DNA of 38,014 nucleotides from Actinomycetes bacterium (GTDB lineage: Bacteria > Actinomycetota > Thermoleophilia > BMS3ABIN01): contig JAJRWQ010000064.1 of assembly GCA_024276735.1 (NCBI GenBank), positions 1 to 38,014 of the forward strand, given 5' to 3'. Position numbers and translations under genes: made by a program. The notes beneath the pieces are model-generated. The model did no database searches. It worked only from the letters and a program-made list of their open reading frames with translations, and had not been told where the DNA came from. Below, piece by piece: positions 8,022 to 13,973 of the stretch (position 1 is the stretch's first letter; each line of letters starts with the position of its first letter).

Positions 8022-8035
8022 GGGACGAAAGTCCC
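8022..8035 (+). other. Perfect stem-loop with GAAA tetraloop
   Basis: GGGAC, GAAA, GTCCC form a five-pair stem with a GNRA loop in the 113-base gap between two small genes. No T-run follows, so it is not a standard terminator; it may be a structured element in the leader of the gene at 8091. Confidence 0.35.
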
Positions 8036-8090
8036 GCGGCTGCAAGGCGTCGTGGCAGCGGCGCCCGGCGGGCGGCGAAAGGCTGAGGTG

Positions 8091-8294
8091 ATGTCGAACT
8101 TCCGCAAGCAACTGGCCCTGGTCTGGACCGTGGTGTGCATCTCGGGGCTGTCGATCTTTCTCTTCCAGTTCTACCATCCCGCCCTGCCCGGGTACGGCGG
8201 CACCAGCGGCGTGGGCATTACCATCGTCTTCTGGTTCCTTGCCTGGGCGGTGCCGATGGCGGCGATTCTCTTTGCCGGGCGCCGGAAGGAGTGA
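8091..8294 (+). CDS. Small two-helix membrane protein
   Basis: A 67-residue protein with two hydrophobic spans, at about residues 9-27 and 40-60, and short charged ends; it finishes with G-R-R-K-E. I do not recognise a family. The start at 8091 follows GAGGTG directly, with AAAGG slightly further upstream; a start 13 codons earlier is open but would add only low-complexity basic residues. The last bases supply the ribosome-binding site for the next gene, so the two form an operon. Confidence 0.65.
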   Translation: MSNFRKQLALVWTVVCISGLSIFLFQFYHPALPGYGGTSGVGITIVFWFLAWAVPMAAILFAGRRKE

Positions 8295-8302
8295 GTAGCG
8301 CC

Positions 8303-8833
8303 GTGGGATCCCCCCGCGTCCTCCTGCTGGCAGTGCTGCTCCTGGCGGCGAGCGTCGTATCGATCGCCACCGCCCTGCTTGTCTCCCGGTCCCTGGTTTC
8401 CAACCAGGCGTCCCCGGCGCCCGGTGTGGGAGAGGCGGCTGACGCCGCCGCCGCGGCCGGCCTGGCAGAGGTGATCGCCAACCTGGCGGGGCCCGGCGAG
8501 ACGGTCGAGAGGACGCAGCTCGCCGACATCGATGGCGACGGCAACCCCGAGGCCCTGGTGTCGGTGCGCAAGCCGGGCGAGGATCGCCGGCTCGACTGGT
8601 ACCTCTTCCGCCTGCAGGGCGAGGAGGCGCCGCGCGAGCTGTTCAGCCGCAAGGGAGTACTGCAGGGGGAAGTGGAAGTAGCGGGGCCGCGCATCGTCGA
8701 GAGCGAAGGCCTTTACGGCGAGGGCGACGCGCCTTGCTGCCCCAGCAGGACGAAGCACAGTTTCTACGCTTGGGAACGGGGCGCACTGACGCTCGTGTCC
8801 ACCGAGGTATCGCCGGCGGGGGCCGCTCCCTGA
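8303..8833 (+). CDS. Membrane-anchored or secreted protein with a calcium-loop-like motif
   Basis: A 176-residue protein. An N-terminal hydrophobic stretch (residues 6-28, V-L-L-L-A-V-L-L-L-A-A-S) acts as a signal anchor or signal peptide without a lipobox. After an Ala-rich linker comes one domain with T-Q-L-A-D-I-D-G-D-G-N-P-E-A-L, a D-x-D-x-D-G-like loop seen in FG-GAP/VCBS proteins that bind calcium outside the cell. A later A-P-C-C-P-S-R-T-K-H segment is cysteine-bearing. The GTG at 8303 has AAGGAG eleven bases upstream; a GTG at 8291 that overlaps the previous stop is an alternative. The function is unknown. Confidence 0.7.
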   Translation: MGSPRVLLLAVLLLAASVVSIATALLVSRSLVSNQASPAPGVGEAADAAAAAGLAEVIANLAGPGETVERTQLADIDGDGNPEALVSVRKPGEDRRLDWYLFRLQGEEAPRELFSRKGVLQGEVEVAGPRIVESEGLYGEGDAPCCPSRTKHSFYAWERGALTLVSTEVSPAGAAP

Positions 8834-8845
8834 CCGCCGCGGGGC

Positions 8846-9040
8846 CTATTGCCCCCGGATCAGCTTGAGTGCTGCCAGGCGATCACGCAGCACCCGTTCG
8901 TGGCCCTGCTCCCAGGTGACGAGCTGTTCGAAGAAGGAGCGGGTTTCCGGGTCCTCGGCCATCTCGGCACCGCGCCGGTACTTTTCCGCTGCCCTTTTCT
9001 CGTCCTCGATGGCTTCCTCGATGAGTTCTATCAGGTCCAA
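8846..9040 (-). CDS. Mini ferritin-like/rubrerythrin-type protein
   Basis: A 64-residue, all-helical, acidic protein with the periodicity of one half of a rubrerythrin four-helix bundle. Helix 1 has E12, E14, E19 and Y21; helix 2 has E-Q-L-V-T-W-E-x-x-H-E-R-V-L, where E44 and H47 form the E-x-x-H iron motif. A full ferritin fold needs four helices, so it would have to dimerise to make a di-iron site. It overlaps the end of the upstream membrane-protein gene by 10 bases and is therefore probably translated from the same mRNA. It ends in TAG. Confidence 0.75.
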   Translation of the reverse strand: MDLIELIEEAIEDEKRAAEKYRRGAEMAEDPETRSFFEQLVTWEQGHERVLRDRLAALKLIRGQ

Positions 9041-10527
9041 TGTCCTCCTCCCAGTGTTCCAACCAGCATCAATGAAAGTATAACCAGCCCGACGATGGAT
9101 GACACCATCAGCATCGCGGAAATCCAGAGGCCGGGCGATTTCCAGTTCCGGCTCTTGAGCGCGCGCGCCAGGAAGTGGGTACCGATGGCGGTGCCGGCGG
9201 CGATGCCGAAGACAGGGGCCATGCGCAGGAGCGGCGGCAGCTCTTCCACCGTGCCCGGCCCCAGGACCCCCTCCCAGGACTTGATCACGTAGTAGAAGAC
9301 CACCACGAACTCGATGAGCACCGCGGCCATCTGCAGCGCCAGCCCTTCCTCCTGGAGCTTGAGGCTCTGACCCAGCAGCCGCCGCGTCTGGTCCTGGATT
9401 CCCGCCTCTTCCTCGGCGCGCAACAGCTCCACCTGCGTGCGTACCACGCCGATCGCCGCCTCGGCGTTCTGGCGCGAGTTCTCCAGGTCCAGGGCGACGT
9501 TACGGATCGACTCCAGGTCCCCGCCGTAAAGCGAGAGATAGTAATCGCCGATCTCGTCGGCGGCGCCGGCGCCGCCGCTCATGATCCGGGACAGCGACTT
9601 GCGCAGGCGGTTGAGGTCGTGGCCCAGGTGGCGTTCCGCCCGCCGCACCATCAGCGAGTCCGTGGCCAGCAGGCCGAACATGCGCGAGAGGTCGGTGATG
9701 CTCTCTTCCAGCTCGCTGGTATCCGGCTTGCCGTCGCGCATGTAGACCGTCTGCTTGTGCAGCAGGGCGCCGACGCGGCCGTCGACGCCGGTGCGCTCGT
9801 CGACCACGGAGTCCTTTTGCTGGCGAAAGTAGCCGGCAGCGCGGTCGAGCTCCTTGAGCAGCGAATCCAGCTCGGGGAAGTCACCGGTGACGAAGGACTC
9901 CGGCTCGGCCGCGGAAAGGGCGTAGAACTCCCAGGGCGCCGGATCGGGGGCGGACAGGCGATGCAGGCGCGGGCGCCCGCCGCCGGCGAGCTCCGGGTCG
10001 ATGTCGCTGGAAAGCACGCGGCCGGCAGAGGTGGCCACGAGGGCACCCGGGCCGCCAAGGAGAGGATCGGCAGCGGCCTGGCCGCCGACCCGGGCCGCGG
10101 TCACTTCCAGCAGCTCCTTTCCCGGGGCCTCTCCCCCCGGGGGCTCCACCAGCAGGGTAGTTTCGCCGAAGACGGAGACCCCCTCGCCGGCGATGTGTTC
10201 GCGTTGGCTGATCACTACCTCCAGGAAGGCGTTCCAGGCCTGCGGCACCGGCCCCTCGTCGGCCCGTTGCACCATCTCCACTACCGCCAGGTTAGGAAGC
10301 ATCGCCAGGCAGAGGTCCATGGGCGCGCCGGGGAGGTAATGGAGCAGCGAACAGCTTTCCGAGGGAGAGACAGAACCGTCGGCCAGCAGCCCGGCAACGG
10401 CGCCCGCGGCGTCGAGCCGTTCCGCGGCCCCCAGCAGGCGCCAAAGCCGGCGCAGGCCGTCCTCTTCCTCCTTGAGCAGGTAGAAATAGTGAGCGGCGGT
10501 GATCCTCTTCTTTTCACTTGCAGCCAT
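9031..10527 (-). CDS. Large protein of unknown function with C-terminal membrane helices
   Basis: A 498-residue protein I do not recognise. Residues 1-220 look globular and mixed alpha/beta. Residues 230-385 are strongly helical and charged, with heptad-like stretches (R-A-E-R-H-L-G-H-D-L-N-R-L-R-K and R-R-L-L-G-Q-S-L-K-L-Q-E-E). The last 105 residues hold three hydrophobic segments: L-I-E-F-V-V-V-F-Y-Y-V-I, a small-residue-rich one with G-I-A-A-G-T-A-I-G, and S-S-I-V-G-L-V-I-L-S-L. The layout of a cytoplasmic domain, long helices and C-terminal spans recalls CorA-like channels, but no G-M-N motif is present. ATG 10527 is preferred because GGAAGG lies six bases upstream. It overlaps the ferritin-like gene by 10 bases. 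Confidence 0.75.
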   Translation of the reverse strand: MAASEKKRITAAHYFYLLKEEEDGLRRLWRLLGAAERLDAAGAVAGLLADGSVSPSESCSLLHYLPGAPMDLCLAMLPNLAVVEMVQRADEGPVPQAWNAFLEVVISQREHIAGEGVSVFGETTLLVEPPGGEAPGKELLEVTAARVGGQAAADPLLGGPGALVATSAGRVLSSDIDPELAGGGRPRLHRLSAPDPAPWEFYALSAAEPESFVTGDFPELDSLLKELDRAAGYFRQQKDSVVDERTGVDGRVGALLHKQTVYMRDGKPDTSELEESITDLSRMFGLLATDSLMVRRAERHLGHDLNRLRKSLSRIMSGGAGAADEIGDYYLSLYGGDLESIRNVALDLENSRQNAEAAIGVVRTQVELLRAEEEAGIQDQTRRLLGQSLKLQEEGLALQMAAVLIEFVVVFYYVIKSWEGVLGPGTVEELPPLLRMAPVFGIAAGTAIGTHFLARALKSRNWKSPGLWISAMLMVSSIVGLVILSLMLVGTLGGGHWT

Positions 10528-10570
10528 CGCCGGCCTTCCGTTGGGCACGAACCATTGCGCAGATTATACT

Positions 10571-10792
10571 TTATCGGCAAAGGTAAGCGCCCGCGGCCAG
10601 CGGCAGCTCGTCGTCAGCGGGAGCCTTTGCGCACTCCGGCCGGCAGCGGCACGGCTCGGCTGCGCACCAGGGGTCGGCAGCTTCCGGGGGCGGGGCCGCG
10701 AAGGTGGACTTAAACGCCGCCAAGAGCAGCGCCAGCATCGGCAGCGCCGTGGAGGCGGCGGCGATGACGAAGAGCCAGTCGGCGATGGTCAA
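10571..10792 (-). CDS. Small membrane protein with a cysteine-rich tail
   Basis: A 73-residue protein beginning at TTG 10792, just after a good GGGAGGAAGC ribosome-binding site. One membrane span covers about residues 4-25. The C-terminal half has five cysteines, four of them in W-C-A-A-E-P-C-R-C-R-P-E-C and one near the end, which could bind metal or form disulfides. I know of no family. It lies upstream of the unknown membrane protein at 10527 on the same strand, with 43 bases between them, so the two may be co-transcribed. Confidence 0.5.
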   Translation of the reverse strand: MTIADWLFVIAAASTALPMLALLLAAFKSTFAAPPPEAADPWCAAEPCRCRPECAKAPADDELPLAAGAYLCR

Positions 10793-10932
10793 GCTTCCTC
10801 CCTGGTCGTGGTTGCCGGCGGCCGGACGGTGGCCACGTGCTGGCACAGGTTAGCACGGGGGGCGGACACGAAGACTTCGGGCGCGGAAAAAGCAGTGACG
10901 GCCTGCCCGGAGGCGGCGCGGAAAGGAGTGCG

Positions 10933-11457
10933 ATGCGGCGGCTGCTGATCGTGCCCTGCGGCGAGATTGGGGCGGGACTGCCGGGGCGCCTGGCCGGGGC
11001 CCTGCCGCGGCTGCTGCCCTTCGAGGTGACGGTGGGAGAGGCCCTGGCGGTGCCCGCGGGCGCCTATCACCCGCGGCGCCGGCAGTACCTGGCGAGCGAG
11101 CTGTTGGTGGAGCTGCGCCGACAGGCCGGGGGTCGCCCGGAGCCGTTGCTCGCCGTCACCGACGTGGACATCTTCGCCCCCGGGCTCAGCTTCGTTTTCG
11201 GCCTGGCGGATCGCCGGGCGGCCGCAGCCGTGATCTCGCTGGCGAGGCTGCGCCCCGAGTTCTACGGGGGCAAGCCCGATCCTGCCCTGGGGGAGAAACG
11301 GGCCCTCAAGGAGGCCGTGCACGAGGCGGGACACCTGCTGGGACTGCCGCATTGCCAGGCACCCGGCTGCATCATGCGTTTTTCCAGCACCGTTGCCGAA
11401 ACCGACGCCAAGGGGCCGGGTTTCTGCTCCGCCTGCCACCGCCGGGTCTTCCCGTGA
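10933..11457 (+). CDS. amzA: Archaemetzincin-like zinc metalloprotease
   Basis: A 174-residue protein with the diagnostic motif H-E-A-G-H-L-L-G-L-P-H-C-x4-C-I-M near residue 120, followed 16 residues later by C-x2-C. The H-E-x-x-H-x-x-G-x-x-H part binds the catalytic zinc with the glutamate as general base; the four cysteines bind a second, structural zinc. Upstream, A-V-T-D-V-D-I-F-A-P and N-terminal L-L-I-V-P-C-G-E match the family. Length is normal. Archaemetzincins are commonest in archaea and vertebrates and patchy in bacteria; their substrates are poorly known. The ATG has an AAAGGAG site. The gene converges with pyrE, 36 bases away. Confidence 0.92.
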   Translation: MRRLLIVPCGEIGAGLPGRLAGALPRLLPFEVTVGEALAVPAGAYHPRRRQYLASELLVELRRQAGGRPEPLLAVTDVDIFAPGLSFVFGLADRRAAAAVISLARLRPEFYGGKPDPALGEKRALKEAVHEAGHLLGLPHCQAPGCIMRFSSTVAETDAKGPGFCSACHRRVFP

Positions 11458-11493
11458 GCGGAGGGGCGGGCCCCAGTCGCAGCCGGCCGCGGC

Positions 11494-12051
11494 TTAGCGC
11501 TCGAAGAGCTCCCGGTAGCGGAACAGGGGCTCCAGGGCCAGGCCGCAGCGACTCTCGATGGCCTCGCCGCCACCCTCCTCGCGGTCCATCAGGGCGTAGG
11601 CCGCCACCGGCTCCAGCCCCTCGGAGCGGGCGCGCTCCACCGCCGTGATCAGCGAGCCGCCGCTGGTAACCACGTCGTCGACGACGGCCACCCGCGCCGG
11701 CGGCTTCACCGGCCCCTCGATCCAGGAGCAGGTGCCGTGCTCCTTGGGCTGCTTGCGGACGATGAACCCCTCCACCGGGTAACCCAGGTGCATGCTGGCG
11801 GCCACCACGCCGGCCACGATGGGGTCGGCGCCGATGGCCAGGCCGCCGATGGCCGGGATGGAGGCCTCGTGCAGCTTCATCACCAGCAGCTCCGCCGCCA
11901 GTGCCAGGCCCTCGGGATGCAGGGTGACCTGCTTGCAGTCGAAGTAGTGGCTGCTCCGTTTTCCCGAGGAGAGCAGGAAATCACCCTCCAGGTAAGCCCT
12001 GGATACCAGCAGCGATCGCAGCCGCTCCCTGATTTCGGGCGCTTCGAACAT
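11494..12051 (-). CDS. pyrE: Orotate phosphoribosyltransferase
   Basis: A 185-residue enzyme that would join orotate to PRPP to make orotidine monophosphate in pyrimidine synthesis. The PRPP-binding motif is clear as V-A-V-V-D-D-V-V-T-S-G-G-S-L, and the N-terminal half has G-D-F-L-L-S-S-G-K-R-S-S-H-Y-F-D, a conserved orotate-side segment, as well as I-G-G-L-A-I-G-A-D-P-I. Length fits the family. The ATG at 12051 has a GGAGG ribosome-binding site; the longer open frame upstream is not used. It stands alone, away from other pyr genes, and ends in TAA. Confidence 0.95.
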   Translation of the reverse strand: MFEAPEIRERLRSLLVSRAYLEGDFLLSSGKRSSHYFDCKQVTLHPEGLALAAELLVMKLHEASIPAIGGLAIGADPIVAGVVAASMHLGYPVEGFIVRKQPKEHGTCSWIEGPVKPPARVAVVDDVVTSGGSLITAVERARSEGLEPVAAYALMDREEGGGEAIESRCGLALEPLFRYRELFER

Positions 12052-12193
12052 CGGCAACCTCCGGGCGCCGCCGGCCCTTTCGCCGGCGGGCGGTGAGGAC
12101 GGGTAAACTCTATCACAAGCAAGCCGGCGCGCGTGACTCGGGGCCGGCCGGCAACCTTGCAGGTATCGGCGCCGCGCGGAAGAATATGGTGGC

Positions 12194-12418
12194 ATGGCGG
12201 AAAAGGATGAAAAGAGGCGCGAGAAGCGGCGCCGGCGGAGTAGCGGCAGGAGCCGGGCGGGAACGTTTGGCACCATTCTCATCGTCTACGGCATCATCGT
12301 GTTCACCAGTGCCTGGTGGGTGCCGCAGGGAAATGAAGACACGGCCGCGTACATCTTCGGCTTCATCATCGTGCTCATCGGCATCGCGGCGCCGGCGGTG
12401 CTGGCTTCGCGGGACTGA
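12194..12418 (+). CDS. Small two-helix membrane protein
   Basis: A 74-residue protein. The first 22 residues are extremely basic (K-R-R-E-K-R-R-R-R-S), followed by a span at about 24-43, a short polar loop with W-W-V-P-Q-G-N-E-D, and a second span at about 48-68. The basic N-terminus would stay in the cytoplasm. I recognise no family and no catalytic residue. Confidence 0.65.
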   Translation: MAEKDEKRREKRRRRSSGRSRAGTFGTILIVYGIIVFTSAWWVPQGNEDTAAYIFGFIIVLIGIAAPAVLASRD

Positions 12419-12449
12419 GCTCGCGCTTCCCCGGCCCCTGCCGCGGCAG

Positions 12450-13271
12450 TCAGTTGGCGTAGCAGTAAAGGCAGGGAGCGCCGCCGCAGCGCTGGCTGTA
12501 ACTGCCGATGTCGATGCTCTGGTGACAGCGGCAGTCGCGGCGCTGCGAGGGGTCGGCAGCGGGTTGTAGCGAGCGGCCGTCGGCCCTGAGCCCTTCTAGC
12601 AGCCGGGCGTCTATGCAACGCGCCCGGCCGATACCATCCACCGCCGACAACTCCGGCTGGGCGCAGGCGGCAAGACCGATGCCCGCCGAGCCTGCCAGCA
12701 TGGACCGGCACATGAGAAGCTTCTCCTCGCCGCCTGGCTCTACGACTTCGACTCCCGCCTTCAGGGTGCGCCGCTGGGCCTTGCGATACCAGCAGGCGAA
12801 GGAAAAGATGCAGGTTTCGATGCCGATGCCGGCAAAGGCCGCCGCCATCTCCGGAAAGAGGTCGAGGTTGGACTCGACGTGGCCGTCCTGGCGCCAGTGG
12901 ACGATGGGATCGAAGCGCCAGGTGATCCGCTCCGGCCCCACCGTTGCCGCCAGCCGCTCCGCCTGGGAGAGGGAGTCGCGCCAGCGCGGCACCCCCGGCT
13001 CCCAGAACGTTCCCCCCAGGCCGGTGACGGTGAAGTGGAAGTAGGGATTGAGGGCCAGCAGCAGCTCCAGCAGGCGCGGGTTCTCCAGCAGCGGCGAGTA
13101 GTCCTTGGACCAGAGCACGATGGCGAAGACCGAGCCGGGGTCCAGCGGGACCGAGCGCCGTCCGCCGCGGGGAGCCGTGAACTCGGCCCGGCGCGCGAGC
13201 AGGCAACGCTCCAGCCAGCCGCTGTGCCAGCGGGGCACGTCCGTCCGCCGCGAGCAACTGATGATGTTCAT
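12450..13271 (-). CDS. DUF1848 family protein
   Basis: A 273-residue protein that starts M-N-I-I-S-C-S-R-R-T-D-V-P, the family hallmark. It continues with V-L-W-S-K-D-Y-S-P-L, F-T-V-T-G-L-G, I-T-W-R-F-D-P-I and S-F-A-C-W-Y-R-K. The tail is cysteine-rich: D-C-R-C-H-Q-S-I-D-I-G and C-G-G-A-P-C-L-Y-C-Y, a likely iron-sulfur or zinc site. The biochemical role of DUF1848 is not established, although the barrel-like repeats and cysteines have led to suggestions of radical-SAM-like chemistry. The start ATG has no ribosome-binding site but a CATAAT lies six bases upstream. Confidence 0.88.
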   Translation of the reverse strand: MNIISCSRRTDVPRWHSGWLERCLLARRAEFTAPRGGRRSVPLDPGSVFAIVLWSKDYSPLLENPRLLELLLALNPYFHFTVTGLGGTFWEPGVPRWRDSLSQAERLAATVGPERITWRFDPIVHWRQDGHVESNLDLFPEMAAAFAGIGIETCIFSFACWYRKAQRRTLKAGVEVVEPGGEEKLLMCRSMLAGSAGIGLAACAQPELSAVDGIGRARCIDARLLEGLRADGRSLQPAADPSQRRDCRCHQSIDIGSYSQRCGGAPCLYCYAN

Positions 13272-13277
13272 GGAGCC

Positions 13278-13283
13278 ATTATG
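13278..13283 (-). promoter_or_regulatory. -10 box six bases before the DUF1848 gene
   Basis: CATAAT on the minus strand, then GGCTCC, then the ATG at 13271. It explains the lack of a ribosome-binding site if the mRNA is leaderless. Confidence 0.4.
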
Positions 13284-13354
13284 ACCGCGTTGCCGGCGGC
13301 GGGCACGGCTGGTGGGGCCGCGCCGGACACCTGCCCGCAAAGCGCGGAAATATC

Positions 13355-13385
13355 TTGACACCCGCAACGCCCCTTGAAATAATAC
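13355..13385 (+). promoter_or_regulatory. Promoter of the CsoR/CstR-type repressor gene
   Basis: A perfect TTGACA at 13355-13360 and TAATAC at 13380-13385, 19 bases apart. This is the best -35 in the window. The palindrome at 13389-13402 sits at the expected transcription start. Confidence 0.55.
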
Positions 13386-13388
13386 GCA

Positions 13389-13402
13389 TACCCGGAGGGG
13401 TA
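13389..13402 (+). promoter_or_regulatory. Candidate CsoR/CstR-type operator
   Basis: TACCC, GGAG, GGGTA: a perfect five-base inverted repeat around a GC-rich centre, preceded by one more A. Operators of this repressor family are GC-rich palindromes of the form ATACCC...GGGTAT. Its position just past the -10 would block transcription, so autoregulation is likely. Confidence 0.6.
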
Positions 13403-13540
13403 AGAAATACCTGCAACCCGAAGGGCTATCCTTCCCGTACCCGGCGCGGCGCAAGGTTGCCGCCGGCGGGTTGCTGGGGGCAGCGGCGAAACGGGAGCGG
13501 CTGCGGAAGCGCTATTCGGCGAACGAAGGAGTCCGCCGCG

Positions 13541-13819
13541 GTTACCAAGTCCGACATAGAGAAGGTTCTCAACCGGCTGCGGCGCGTGGAAGGCCAGGTG
13601 CGGGGGCTGCAGCGGATGATATCCGAGGACAAGCGCTGCGAAGACGTCCTCACCCAGCTGGCGGCCACGCGCGCGGCGCTGGACAAGGTGGGTGTGTTCC
13701 TGATCACGCACCGCATGAAAGAATGCCTCAAGCACAGCTCCAGCGAAATGGAGCTGGACGACAGCTCCATCGAAGAGGCGTTCGAAGTTTTCATGAAGTA
13801 TGTCCACCACGTGAAGTAG
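13541..13819 (+). CDS. CsoR/CstR family (DUF156) repressor with apparent GTT start
   Basis: A 92-residue all-helical DNA-binding repressor with R-L-R-R-V-E-G-Q-V-R-G-L-Q-R-M-I, the signature of the family. It has C33, H57 and C62. The two cysteines are 29 positions apart, as in both CsoR and CstR. However, the histidine that completes the Cu(I) site of CsoR should be four before the second cysteine, and here that place is Arg, with His one position earlier. The sensor may therefore respond to reactive sulfur rather than copper. AAGGAG at 13526-13531 is placed nine bases before GTT, where GTG would be expected; the only canonical in-frame start near is TTG at 13457. It ends in TAG. Confidence 0.85.
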   Translation, partial: VTKSDIEKVLNRLRRVEGQVRGLQRMISEDKRCEDVLTQLAATRAALDKVGVFLITHRMKECLKHSSSEMELDDSSIEEAFEVFMKYVHHVK

Positions 13820-13866
13820 GTTCCGCTGACGACGGGGCGGCGGCCTCGGCTCCCGCCCACTTCTGC

Positions 13867-13872
13867 TAGAAT
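13867..13872 (+). promoter_or_regulatory. Possible -10 of the penicillin-binding protein gene
   Basis: TAGAAT in the 115-base gap after the repressor gene. There is no recognisable -35. Confidence 0.3.
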
Positions 13873-13973
13873 GGAACCGCGGTCGGCGATGCCGCCTGCC
13901 CGGCGGAGGAGCCGGGAGGGCAGCCGTCGAAGGAATGATTCGGTGGCCCGGATGCGTCAACGACCTGATTTCC

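Noticed and set aside
13457-13540. N-terminal extension of the CsoR-type protein from TTG 13457
   Set aside because: The added 28 residues are not family-like and no ribosome-binding site supports the TTG.
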